Below the pieces are notes generated by a model. The model made no database searches. It was not told the DNA's origin and was given only the letters and a program-made list of their open reading frames with translations. The position numbers and the translations under genes are program-made. Positions 1-8,928 of a stretch of DNA of 54,863 bases are shown piece after piece. The first letter of the stretch is position 1; every line of letters starts with the position of its first letter. The DNA lies in NCBI GenBank assembly GCA_902594275.1, contig CACJLQ010000008.1, positions 1 to 54,863 of the forward strand. The letters run 5' to 3'. This DNA is from an uncultured Litorivicinus sp. Lineage in GTDB: Bacteria > Pseudomonadota > Gammaproteobacteria > Pseudomonadales > Litorivicinaceae.

Positions 1-516
1 GGAACTACCTATCAGCATCCATGTGAGAATTCTCTCAACATGATTCCTCGCACGAAATTTAAAACTAATCCTTCGGTAACCGAGTAAGCCCCCGGTCAGC
101 GATACTCCCAACACGAGAATATTTGCGACGATAATGGTATCGGACTCCCAGCGGGTCCACGCCTCACCAGCCGACTGAACCCAAGGCTCCAGCTCTCCAA
201 ACTTGATCCCGTCAACGACATTCGTAATTTTCGCGAGAGCGATTGCCCGGTCAACAGCGTCACCCCCTGCTACCTCCGGCGGGAAGAAATGACTGGCCCA
301 ATGTTGAAAAAGCAGACCCTTGCCAAGGACTATCACCAGCAAGATCAATAACGCAGGGAGGGTCGAGGTTATTGCCGCCCACATCCCGTGGTAGTGCGAC
401 CTTGAGTGAAGTTTTATGGTACCGGTGGCTTGTTGACCCGCGGCCGCTCTTTGTCCGAAAACGAAGAAAGTGGCTCCGATCACCAGTACTGATAAAACCA
501 GGTTAAATAACGACAA
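1..516 (-). CDS. pstC: Phosphate ABC transporter permease PstC, N-terminal part (cut by window start)
   Basis: Reading the minus strand from 516 gives 172 codons that stay open to the window edge. The start is a TTG preceded by AGGGAAA at good spacing; no ATG lies nearby in frame. The product begins with a hydrophobic segment (LFNLVLSVLVIGATFFVFG) and a second one around residues 50-70 (LPALLILLVIVLGKGLLF). Between and after these is a long soluble N-terminal stretch typical of the extended PstC form in proteobacteria, rather than the short E. coli form. PstC forms the membrane channel of the high-affinity phosphate importer with PstA, powered by PstB. It lies directly downstream of pstS, separated by a terminator-like hairpin. 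The identification rests mainly on this context and the membrane profile, because the conserved permease domain lies outside the window. Confidence 0.75.
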   Translation of the reverse strand, partial: MSLFNLVLSVLVIGATFFVFGQRAAAGQQATGTIKLHSRSHYHGMWAAITSTLPALLILLVIVLGKGLLFQHWASHFFPPEVAGGDAVDRAIALAKITNVVDGIKFGELEPWVQSAGEAWTRWESDTIIVANILVLGVSLTGGLLGYRRISFKFRARNHVERILTWMLIGSS

Positions 517-536
517 GCGAGCTTTCCCTGAGATAT

Positions 537-565
537 AAAAAGACCGAACGGATTGTCCCGTTCGG
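537..565 (-). terminator. Hairpin terminator between pstS and pstC
   Basis: An 8-bp perfect stem (544-551 pairing with 558-565, CCGAACGG/CCGTTCGG) with a 6-base loop is followed on the minus strand by five T residues. It lies 28 bases after the pstS stop and just before the pstC ribosome-binding site. It probably terminates only part of transcription and so lets pstS be made in excess over the permease. Confidence 0.8.
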
Positions 566-593
566 CCTCCAATTTTTCAATAAACTTTATTGA

Positions 594-1622
594 TTACTTC
601 AAATCTGCGGCTACAAGAACTGGAAGATCTGTCATACGAGCTTTCATTTCTGCAGCTTCTTCACCACCAAGTGGGATCATACCAGCATCAGCAAGAATAC
701 CATCGTCGCCCCAATGCTTTAGCCACTCAGCCATATACTCCTCTACACCGGGAACAACACCGAGGTGCTGATGCTTGACGTAGAAGTAAAGCGCACGTGA
801 TGCTTTGTAAGAACCATCCCCAATTGCATCGAATGTTGGCACAACACCTGATAACTCGGCCCCTTGAAGTGTGTCAGAGTTCTGGTCAAGGTACGAGAAG
901 CCAAATATGCCGTAGGCTTTGGTATCTTCTTGAAGCTTTTGAACGATCAGATTGTCCTGCTCACCTGCTTCGACATAAGCACCATCTGTACGCATCGCAC
1001 GACATGCTTTTGCTTTCTTCCCAGCAGCCTTCAATGCCGCTTTCGCATCAGCATCCTTCTTACAGTAGGCTTTTTCATTCACGATCTCAGCATACGAAGC
1101 GCGTGTACCCGATGTGGTTGGTGGTCCGTAAACGCGGATTTCTGTATCAGGTAGTGAGGAATCAATGTCTGACCATTTCTTGTATGGGTTTGCAACCATC
1201 TTACCGTCGATCGCAACTTCAGCTGTCAACGCCTTGCCAAGGTTTAACAAAGAAATCTTGAGTTGCTCACCACTTTTCGAGTTAGCGACAACGATTCCGT
1301 CGTAACCGACTTTAATTTCAGTCAGCTTTACACCGTTCTTTTCGCAGTAATCTAGCTCCTTAGTCTTCATACGCGAAGATGCGTTACCGATATCGATGAA
1401 CTCTGTTCCGATTCCGTCGCACACGCCTTTCTTACCAACCGAAGAACCACCAGATTCAACAACTGGGGTTTTTTGGTTGTAATTACGTCCTAGACGCTCA
1501 GCAACGATTGTTGCAAATGGAAGAACGGTTGATGAACCAGCGATGCTCACGTAATCACGTGCTACAGCAGTCGTGCTCATCGCAACTGCCAAAGCGGCAG
1601 AAGTAGCGATACGAACAAACAT
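594..1622 (-). CDS. pstS: Phosphate ABC transporter substrate-binding protein PstS
   Basis: A 342-residue periplasmic protein that captures inorganic phosphate and hands it to PstCA. The start at 1622 is chosen over an upstream in-frame codon at 1661. It has AGGAGTCCTCC directly in front and begins a clean signal peptide (MFVRIATSAALAVAMSTTAVA, residues 1-21). The mature N-terminus carries VSIAGSSTVLPF, the phosphate-binding loop of the PstS family. A Ser/Gly-rich segment (VVESGGSSVGKKG) and SGTRASY later in the protein are further family ligand-loop motifs. It precedes pstC on the same strand with a hairpin between. A Pho-box-like direct repeat about 90 bases upstream suggests control by PhoB under phosphate limitation. 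Family assignment is secure. Confidence 0.95.
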   Translation of the reverse strand: MFVRIATSAALAVAMSTTAVARDYVSIAGSSTVLPFATIVAERLGRNYNQKTPVVESGGSSVGKKGVCDGIGTEFIDIGNASSRMKTKELDYCEKNGVKLTEIKVGYDGIVVANSKSGEQLKISLLNLGKALTAEVAIDGKMVANPYKKWSDIDSSLPDTEIRVYGPPTTSGTRASYAEIVNEKAYCKKDADAKAALKAAGKKAKACRAMRTDGAYVEAGEQDNLIVQKLQEDTKAYGIFGFSYLDQNSDTLQGAELSGVVPTFDAIGDGSYKASRALYFYVKHQHLGVVPGVEEYMAEWLKHWGDDGILADAGMIPLGGEEAAEMKARMTDLPVLVAADLK

Positions 1623-1707
1623 GGAGGACTCCTTTAAAGTTGTTTCTCTGAGCCAAAACATAGCTTTTCTGCTATTCTTGACACTTTCAACGTTGTACCG
1701 CCCAAAT

Positions 1708-1725
1708 GTTACAAGAACATTACAA
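1708..1725 (-). promoter_or_regulatory. Candidate Pho box upstream of pstS
   Basis: On the minus strand two 7-base direct repeats, TTGTAAT and TTGTAAC, are separated by four bases (GTTC). This is the 7+4+7 layout of PhoB sites (consensus CTGTCAT-N4-CTGTCAT), with four or five matches per half site. A TACAAC hexamer about 11 bases downstream could serve as the -10, as at Pho promoters where the box replaces the -35. Its position before pstS supports the reading. Confidence 0.55.
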
Positions 1726-1764
1726 TCTGTAATTTAACAATCTGAAGTCGCAAGTACTGCGCTA

Positions 1765-2811
1765 CTAATCCTGCGCAAGCTCTAGAAGAAGTTGTTCGGT
1801 CTCATCCCAACCGATACAGGCATCAGTCACAGATTGTCCGTAAGTAAGTTCTGAAAGGTTCGGTTTCAGCGGCTGATTACCAGCAACCAGGTGACTCTCA
1901 ATCATCACACCAAAGATACCGTGATCGGACGCTTTTCGTTGTTTAATCACGCTCTCAACCACCCGACGTTGCCTGGTGTGATCTTTCAACGAATTACCGT
2001 GGCTGCAATCCACCATCAAATAGGACGGTAACGATTTTGCTCGAAGCGCATCGAGGACTGTCTCGACATCAGCACGTTGATAGTTCGGTCCAGATTGCCC
2101 TCCACGCAAAATCACATGGCAATCCAGGTTACCAGTGGTACCAAAAATTGCAGCGACCCCTTGCTTCGTAACTGACAGAAAATGATGGGGGTGACTCGCC
2201 GCTTGGACCGCATCGGTCGCAATTGTGATGGTGCCATCGGTACCATTCTTAAAGCCGACAGGCATTGACAGTCCTGACGCCAACTCGCGGTGAACTTGAC
2301 TTTCTGTCGTTCGCGCACCAATCGCCCCCCAACTAACTAAATCAGCGATAAATTGCGGGCTGATCGTGTCTAAGAACTCACATCCGACAGGCACTCCCTG
2401 CTCGACCAAATGAGCCAAAAGGCTTCGTGCTTCATGGAGGCCCTTATTCACCTGAAAGCTCTGATCTAGATGCGGGTCATTAATCAGACCTTTCCACCCG
2501 ACAATCGTGCGCGGCTTTTCGAAATAAACCCGCATGACGATTTTTAACGTATCGCTGTATTCATCGATCAAAGGTTTCAGTCGCGCAGCGTATTCTTTGG
2601 CGGCGTCAGGATCGTGAATCGAACATGGGCCGACGACCACGACCAAGCGCGGATCACGGCCATGCATGATATCCGCAATTTCAGTACGATCTTTGGCGAC
2701 TGATGCCACCATTGCGTCTGACATCGGCAATTCCTCCAACAAAATGGCCGGCGTAATCAATGGTTTCATCTCCGCAATTCGAGTGTCATCAACGACTAAT
2801 GGGTTTTGCAC
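1765..2811 (-). CDS. aroG: 3-deoxy-7-phosphoheptulonate synthase, class I (AroF/G/H type)
   Basis: Condenses phosphoenolpyruvate and erythrose 4-phosphate to DAHP, the entry step of aromatic amino acid synthesis, in the cytosol. The protein has the class I landmarks: RLVVVVGPCSIHD near residue 60, VYFEKPRT and GWKGLINDP near 90-105, GARTTESQVHRELASG, VGFKNGTDG, and the C-terminal GVMIESHLVAGNQ. I choose the GTG at 2811 because GGAG lies eight bases before it and the resulting 348 residues match the 350 of E. coli AroG. Longer in-frame starts up to 2889 lack a ribosome-binding site and would almost run into recC. It is divergent from recC across 80 bases. Which aromatic amino acid inhibits it cannot be told from sequence by eye; aroF or aroH are possible names. 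Confidence 0.9.
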   Translation of the reverse strand: MQNPLVVDDTRIAEMKPLITPAILLEELPMSDAMVASVAKDRTEIADIMHGRDPRLVVVVGPCSIHDPDAAKEYAARLKPLIDEYSDTLKIVMRVYFEKPRTIVGWKGLINDPHLDQSFQVNKGLHEARSLLAHLVEQGVPVGCEFLDTISPQFIADLVSWGAIGARTTESQVHRELASGLSMPVGFKNGTDGTITIATDAVQAASHPHHFLSVTKQGVAAIFGTTGNLDCHVILRGGQSGPNYQRADVETVLDALRAKSLPSYLMVDCSHGNSLKDHTRQRRVVESVIKQRKASDHGIFGVMIESHLVAGNQPLKPNLSELTYGQSVTDACIGWDETEQLLLELAQD

Positions 2812-2891
2812 GATATATTCTCCAAACGAGCGTACAGTGTGACCTGTCATCAGTGGTTGCGTAAAGACCGCGAACATGCGGAAATCCAATT

Positions 2892-5726
2892 ATGCAGAGT
2901 ATCTTTTCTAATGATCTCAATACCCTTGTCGACTCGGCCGCGGGTGTTCTCTCGGCTGAGAGTTTTCGATCTCCGCTCGCTCCAGATTGGTTAATCGTGC
3001 CCAATCAAGATACCGGTCGCTGGCTACAAATTAAGCTGACAGATCGTTTAGGAAGCTTAGCCAACACCAAAGTTACTACCTTAATCGAGTTCATTTGGTG
3101 GATTTCAGACGCGCATCCAGATCAACAATTTCAGTCTGATTTGTACTGGGCTATCGCGACAGTTTGGCGGAACAAATATCCTGACCTGACTCAACCTGAG
3201 TACTTACAGCAAGTCGGTTGCTTATTCGAGATATTCCAGAACTATCTGGCTGAGCGACCTGACTGGCTGACCAATCCTGAAAAAGCCTCATCGCTAATAC
3301 AACACTCTTCCGGCTGGCAAATCGCTCTATGGCGAGACATCGAGCCACTGCTGCCGACTGCCCCACATCAAAAACTCATGAATGCTCTCAAAGAACCGAA
3401 TTCAGAACGTCTCGATTCGATCGCACGCATCATTGTTTTTAATCCAGATCGTCTATCGATGCTCACATTGAACGCCCTGAAACAATGGTCACACAACGCA
3501 CCATTGTTTGTTTGCACACAATCTCCGTCCCCGGGGCCTTGGTTTACACAGGGAGCGCTCGAGCTACCGGAAACTCACCCCATTCTTGCAGACCTGTGTC
3601 GTGAAAAAGCCAAAGTCTTGTCGATGCTCGGCGACGATGAACCAATCGAGGTCTATACCCCAACTGCACCGAAAAGTGCACTGTCCGAACTCAAGGCGCA
3701 TATCTTTGATAACCGAAAGGCGTCCATCAAACTCGACCAATCCGTTTCTTTGATCAGTGCAACGAGTCCAACCCAAGAAGTCGTGGAATTGAAGCGGTGG
3801 CTGATCGATTGGTTAAATGTTGATCCAACCCGAAACCTCAAACAAGTGCAGATCGTGACACCAAACCCGGCGTTGTATGGACCGATCGTGCAACGGATAT
3901 TTCATTCATCTGATCTGTTACAACGGCTCCCAACCACAGCGGACCCTTTGGTTGTTCAGCCCATCGAAGTGGCCGCAATCAACCTGTTAGCGGAGGTGTG
4001 TCGCTCAGGCTTCAGAGCCGGTTCTGTGTATAGGTTTCTATCAGATATCACAGTCCGCGAGACGCTTGAGCTCAGTGACCAGCAGTTGAGACATATCCAA
4101 CGTTGGATTGTGCAATCCGGTGCAAGACGGGGAGTGTCAAGCTATCGACATACCTTACACGCAGCCCAAAAACGGTTGTTGAAAGGGCTAATGACAGACC
4201 CCGACACTGCGTTTCTTAGTGACAGTACCCCGACTGAATCTATCGAACAAACGGACGGCCTTGATCGGCTGCTTGGCGTCTTATCTGCCATCGAACAGGT
4301 GCTGCGTGCGCCCGAGGTCATGCCGCTCCAGGAAGCTATTCTGCAAATCGATCGCGCGGTCAGTAGGCTCACTCTTGGTCAGGTTCAGAGCCTCAATCTC
4401 ACACCAGTGACAGCCCAATTTGCGGACGCGGAAGTGAGTAAAAAATCCGTGTTTCAGTGGATCGAACTAAACCAAAAAACGGGGCTATCTCGGCCCCTTG
4501 CTTTAAACGATCAACTGTCGGTCACGGCACCGCAGACGATCCGTAGTATTCCAAATCAAGTCGTCGCAATACTCGGAGCAAACCACGATACATTCCCACA
4601 CGAGTCCAATGAGCACCCGTGGGATTTGGTTGCGAAGAATCCTCGCCCTGGCGATTTGATACAGTCTGAAAAAGAACGCCAAGTGCTTGCTGATATTGTG
4701 CTCAATACAGAGGATCAGTTGTGGATTAGCTGGATCGGGAAGCACCCCATCTACCAAACCGAAGAGCTCGCGGGTCCCGGGGTCGTCTCACTGATTGATT
4801 GTTTCAAAGGCCCTGACAATACATCTCCGGTCATGGAATTACCGTCGGGTATCAGCCTCGATAGCCATCAGGTTTCTGCACCTGATATTGACACCGCTGA
4901 GCTCGAGATTCAGAACTCTTGGACAATCAATGAGTTTCTTTCGGTTGCAGCCGAGCCGGCGATCGCGTTTCTTAAAGAGAAAGGTGCCCGCATGCGTGCG
5001 CTCGACTTTCCAGAATTAGATCTCGAGCCATTGAGTATCGATACATTGAACGCCTTCAAGATGAAGCAAGGCTTCGTCGATCAATCGCTAACTAAAGACA
5101 CGCTCATCGAATTCCTAATGCATTATCCTGAGCTCCCAGATGAAATCGATTTGAACAGCGCGCTAGAGGACTACGCCCCTTCCCTCGTTGGCGAAGCCTT
5201 TTCAACAACAGCGGAGTTGGTCGAGCCATCGGAGTTAACGATCGATGAATTCAGGTTACACATTGATGGGATCGCTACGGTTGAGGCACCCCGAATTGTG
5301 ATCAAGTCTTCGATCGATGGCGTACGGGGTCTCCGCGCACTTCTCGAGGGACTCGTGCTGTTCGCGATTGAGCAAACAGAAGAGAGTCTCCGCCTGGTGA
5401 CATTCAATAATCGCGTCACACCATTCGGTCCAATTCCAGTCGATGAAGCGCGAAAGCTGCTGAAAGGCTGGCTAACAGCCATCTCCGATAAAGGAACTCC
5501 TTGCGCGCTCATTGCGCCGCTTGCGCTAAAAACAGCGAGGGCACTAGACAGGGACTACGAGACTAGACCTCGGATTCACTGGCATGATGAGGCACTTGCG
5601 CATAGGCCCGATTACCAGCGGGTATTTCAGAATGACCCGGAGATTTCAGAGAAACACGTGGACCTCTCGAATCGCTTGGTCAAACCACTTCTTGGATACC
5701 TGGGGAGGTCCCGTGGAACGCTTTAA
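2892..5726 (+). CDS. recC: Exodeoxyribonuclease V subunit RecC
   Basis: Chi-recognition and scaffold subunit of the RecBCD helicase-nuclease that processes double-strand breaks for RecA loading. The 944-residue product starts at an ATG three bases beyond the longest possible aroG reading frame and shows the RecC N-terminal pattern (SPLAPDWLIVPNQDTGRWLQIKLTDRLG). It continues with a degenerate helicase fold including a VAILGANHDTFP segment and lacks Walker A residues, as expected for RecC. It is clearly shorter than E. coli RecC (1122 residues), mostly in the C-terminal half. Its last 14 bases overlap the recB start, and recD follows, so the three subunits form one operon in the order C-B-D. 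The assignment is supported strongly by the operon. Confidence 0.9.
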   Translation: MQSIFSNDLNTLVDSAAGVLSAESFRSPLAPDWLIVPNQDTGRWLQIKLTDRLGSLANTKVTTLIEFIWWISDAHPDQQFQSDLYWAIATVWRNKYPDLTQPEYLQQVGCLFEIFQNYLAERPDWLTNPEKASSLIQHSSGWQIALWRDIEPLLPTAPHQKLMNALKEPNSERLDSIARIIVFNPDRLSMLTLNALKQWSHNAPLFVCTQSPSPGPWFTQGALELPETHPILADLCREKAKVLSMLGDDEPIEVYTPTAPKSALSELKAHIFDNRKASIKLDQSVSLISATSPTQEVVELKRWLIDWLNVDPTRNLKQVQIVTPNPALYGPIVQRIFHSSDLLQRLPTTADPLVVQPIEVAAINLLAEVCRSGFRAGSVYRFLSDITVRETLELSDQQLRHIQRWIVQSGARRGVSSYRHTLHAAQKRLLKGLMTDPDTAFLSDSTPTESIEQTDGLDRLLGVLSAIEQVLRAPEVMPLQEAILQIDRAVSRLTLGQVQSLNLTPVTAQFADAEVSKKSVFQWIELNQKTGLSRPLALNDQLSVTAPQTIRSIPNQVVAILGANHDTFPHESNEHPWDLVAKNPRPGDLIQSEKERQVLADIVLNTEDQLWISWIGKHPIYQTEELAGPGVVSLIDCFKGPDNTSPVMELPSGISLDSHQVSAPDIDTAELEIQNSWTINEFLSVAAEPAIAFLKEKGARMRALDFPELDLEPLSIDTLNAFKMKQGFVDQSLTKDTLIEFLMHYPELPDEIDLNSALEDYAPSLVGEAFSTTAELVEPSELTIDEFRLHIDGIATVEAPRIVIKSSIDGVRGLRALLEGLVLFAIEQTEESLRLVTFNNRVTPFGPIPVDEARKLLKGWLTAISDKGTPCALIAPLALKTARALDRDYETRPRIHWHDEALAHRPDYQRVFQNDPEISEKHVDLSNRLVKPLLGYLGRSRGTL

Positions 5727-8700
5727 GCCAGAGTTGCTCCCGGGATCTGGGCGACACCTAATCGAGGCGAGCGCGGGAACGGGTAAGACTCACGCCTTGA
5801 TGTCGCTCATCACACGCGCCCTAGCCGTCGATGGCCACCAACCTGAGCACTGTCTGCTGATGACATTTACTCGAGCATCAACTCGAGAACTCAGGGCGCG
5901 TGTTCGAGCACGGTTGATTGGTGAAATTGATCAACTCTCTCGCGGCCAATCGGAACTCACGACGGCCTATCCTGAATTGTCAAAAGACACAGGTATCAAG
6001 CGACTCAACCACGCACTTCGGCAGATTGACGCCATCGATATACAAACCATTCACGGCTTTGCGATCTGTCTAATCAATGACTTTGGACCAAGCATCGGCA
6101 TCCCAAGCTTTCCCGTGGAAACGGGGGTCGAAAGTGTTCATCAAGAGGTGGCTATTGATTGCTACCGACAACTTATCAGAGAGCAGGGGACACAGACTAT
6201 TGTGTCTCTCACGGGTGGACTGAAAGCATTCGTGGGCCACGCTGAGCTTGCATGGAAACCGATCGATACCATTAGCCCCGGCACAACGGTCTGCCCTGAT
6301 CTCAGAGGAATCGTGTCCGAATTCACTGGGCGAAAGGATGCTTTGTTATCGGATATCGAGTCACTCTTCGCGCTGAAAGGGATGACTCGCAAATCACTCG
6401 AAACACATTGCGCCAGCATAAAAAAAGCGACGAGCCGTCAGGATATTCCTCAGAAAAGTGCCCAGTATTTTCTAGAGCGAGAGGACAAGTTCGAAGGCAC
6501 AGTATTCGATCAATGGGTCAAGCTCGTTAAACCTTCAGACATCGAAGTCCAATTTCGGGCTTATTGCCTCCATCAGCTACGGCAGCAATTTCGGCACCGA
6601 CTCAATGAACTTGGAATTACCGACAATGATCAAGTAATTCGTGATGCTGCCGAGGTCGCAAAACGTCTCACAAATGAAAGACCCAAACACACACTCATAC
6701 TCGTCGATGAATTCCAAGACACCGATCGTCATCAATGGGCAATGCTTGACCATTTATATCCGGATGAGCCAGAACGATTCATGGTCATGGTCGGGGATCC
6801 CAAACAGGCAATCTATCGATTCCGTGGCGCTGATACCGCCTTCTATCATCAAATCCGTAAGAGACTTCCTGTTCAAAGTCTCTGGTATCTCGACACGGTC
6901 TATCGTTCTTCACAGACTGTGGTTGATGGACTCAATGCGCTATTTGATGGCAACTACACCGTGGGTAAGGAATTGCAGTATCACCCACTCAACGCTGGGC
7001 GGCCTGCCGACATCGCATCATTAACCGTGCATCATAAAGAAACAGCAGGGTTTCAATGGATCGATTCCTTAACACCCGAATCAGTCGTCAAGCTCACGCA
7101 ATCTCTGCTCGCAGGCGGCCAACAAGGCTCGTGCCGGATCGGCTCACAACCCATCAGCGAAAAAGATATTTGTATCTTGGTTCAGAGCCGTACGACGGCT
7201 CAGAAAATCAAACAAATCGGAGAACGATTTGGTGTCGCTTTCCACTATCAAAACAAAACGAGTATTTTCAGCCGACGCATCGCTAAAGAAATGGTGCTCA
7301 TTCTCGAAGCGATTGCCAACCCAGATGATCTCTCGAGTGTCACGTCAGCCGCTTCAACGACGCTCATGGGATTTGATCTCAAAGCACCCGGACAACTGAG
7401 TGAACAACCACGCTTTGTTGAATTACAAACCGAGCTATTCAATGCACGGGATCTTTGGAAATCCGATGGTCCGGCAGCTGCAATCACGCGTTTATTTGAG
7501 ACCTGTTCAACGGCTCAGCGTATTCCGCATACCCTCAATGGACTCGAGGACTGGAATACACTGACTCACTGTCTAGAAATATTTGGGGAAGACGCGAAGG
7601 GTTTATCGCCTCTCGAGGCAGCCATGTGGTGGTCACAGCAAGCAACCTCAAAAAAAGAGGCTGACGATCGTACGAGCCAGAGACCACCTGTCGGATCGGG
7701 AGTTGTGACGATCAATACCATCCATGGATCCAAAGGACTCGAATATCGCGTGGTCATCTTGGCTGATGAGGTCACGGGGAAAACGCTTTCTAAAAGCGCT
7801 TGGGGCCTCGATTACTGCGATGAGAATGGATCAGTCATCGATCTGACAAACGAAGCCTATGAGCCGGCGCTTCACGATCAAGAGCAGGATCTCAACCGCC
7901 TGCTCTATGTTGCACTCACCCGCGCAAAACACGCAGTATTTTTGCGGGTTCCAGACACCGGAAGTGCGCTGCATCGCCTGCTTCACGACCGTGATATCAA
8001 TAGCCTTGGAGCTGATCACCAACGCATCGAGGTTCCCGCGATCAGCGGCGTTGTTGAACCATTCAAAGTGCCAACTGCGACACAGCCACCATTGAAACAA
8101 GCGCACATACCATCATGGTTTTTCAGAAGCTTCTCGGGCTTGATCAAGCACGATAGTGGTCATGAGATCATTTCCAAAGCCGCGGACGAAGATCATGCTG
8201 TGGTTGAGACCGACTTCAACGAGAAGTGGCATGGGGTTCCAGGGGGTACGGACACCGGTAACTTTATCCATGCCGTCCTCGAATGGCACGCCGAAGGCAA
8301 GCGAGATAGTGAAGGGCTTCAGCACTTCATCAAGACCAATTGGCCAGTCCATCTCGATCCCGTTCACGTACCCACTGTCATTGATTGGATCCAACAGATC
8401 CTCTCAACCAAAGTCTTTCCACATGTGATGCTCCAGACATTGAACGTGGACAGAAAAAGACCAGAGCCACAGTTTGAACTCCCATTAAAGCGCGGATTAC
8501 AGTTACAAGATCTTATAAACGCGTGTGCTGCCTTTTCCTGGTGGAAACCAGTCAATTCAATAGCCGAGCAATCCATCGATGGTCATTTAATTGGATTCAT
8601 TGACCTGGTATTTGAGACAGACGGCAGATTCCATCTCATCGACTACAAAACAAACTATCTCGGACCAAATGATCAAGCGTACTCAGACGAGCGTATCGAG

Positions 8701-8928
8701 TCCGCCATGGAACATGCGTTGTACCCGTTTCAAGCAGCGATTTACGCCCTCGCGTTACACCGCTGGCTGAAGAGCCGTCTGGCAAACTACGACCCCAAAA
8801 AACATTTGGGTGAGGTAATTTATCTTTTTTGTCGCGGAGTCACTGCACCCAATCGTGGTATTTGGAGGCGACCAATTGAGATAAATGGTGTGCTGGCGTT
8901 AGAGGAGATTTGCCTATGCATCCCATGA
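5713..8928 (+). CDS. recB: Exodeoxyribonuclease V subunit RecB (helicase-nuclease)
   Basis: The 3'-5' helicase and nuclease subunit of RecBCD. The GTG at 5713 is preferred. GGAGG sits six bases upstream, and the protein then begins just before the Walker A motif (LIEASAGTGKTHAL, residues about 16-29), as in other RecB proteins. An upstream extension would lie wholly inside recC. UvrD-family motifs follow: LMTFTRASTRELRAR, LILVDEFQDTD, VGDPKQAIYRFRGAD, TIHGSKGLEYRVV and LYVALTRAKHAV. Near residues 960-985 the RecB-type nuclease site GFIDLVFE...HLIDYKTN supplies the Asp, Asp and Lys residues. At 1071 residues it is somewhat shorter than E. coli RecB (1180). It overlaps recC by 14 bases and recD by 13, implying translational coupling. 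Confidence 0.95.
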   Translation: MERFKPELLPGSGRHLIEASAGTGKTHALMSLITRALAVDGHQPEHCLLMTFTRASTRELRARVRARLIGEIDQLSRGQSELTTAYPELSKDTGIKRLNHALRQIDAIDIQTIHGFAICLINDFGPSIGIPSFPVETGVESVHQEVAIDCYRQLIREQGTQTIVSLTGGLKAFVGHAELAWKPIDTISPGTTVCPDLRGIVSEFTGRKDALLSDIESLFALKGMTRKSLETHCASIKKATSRQDIPQKSAQYFLEREDKFEGTVFDQWVKLVKPSDIEVQFRAYCLHQLRQQFRHRLNELGITDNDQVIRDAAEVAKRLTNERPKHTLILVDEFQDTDRHQWAMLDHLYPDEPERFMVMVGDPKQAIYRFRGADTAFYHQIRKRLPVQSLWYLDTVYRSSQTVVDGLNALFDGNYTVGKELQYHPLNAGRPADIASLTVHHKETAGFQWIDSLTPESVVKLTQSLLAGGQQGSCRIGSQPISEKDICILVQSRTTAQKIKQIGERFGVAFHYQNKTSIFSRRIAKEMVLILEAIANPDDLSSVTSAASTTLMGFDLKAPGQLSEQPRFVELQTELFNARDLWKSDGPAAAITRLFETCSTAQRIPHTLNGLEDWNTLTHCLEIFGEDAKGLSPLEAAMWWSQQATSKKEADDRTSQRPPVGSGVVTINTIHGSKGLEYRVVILADEVTGKTLSKSAWGLDYCDENGSVIDLTNEAYEPALHDQEQDLNRLLYVALTRAKHAVFLRVPDTGSALHRLLHDRDINSLGADHQRIEVPAISGVVEPFKVPTATQPPLKQAHIPSWFFRSFSGLIKHDSGHEIISKAADEDHAVVETDFNEKWHGVPGGTDTGNFIHAVLEWHAEGKRDSEGLQHFIKTNWPVHLDPVHVPTVIDWIQQILSTKVFPHVMLQTLNVDRKRPEPQFELPLKRGLQLQDLINACAAFSWWKPVNSIAEQSIDGHLIGFIDLVFETDGRFHLIDYKTNYLGPNDQAYSDERIESAMEHALYPFQAAIYALALHRWLKSRLANYDPKKHLGEVIYLFCRGVTAPNRGIWRRPIEINGVLALEEICLCIP

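Noticed and set aside
797..1261. Long open frame on the plus strand opposite pstS
   Set aside because: It lies wholly inside pstS on the other strand, has no RBS and reads as low-quality protein. It is a shadow of the real gene.
8910..8915. TTG at 8910 as the recD start
   Set aside because: It lies directly against the GAGGAG site, too close for use; ATG at 8916 has correct spacing.
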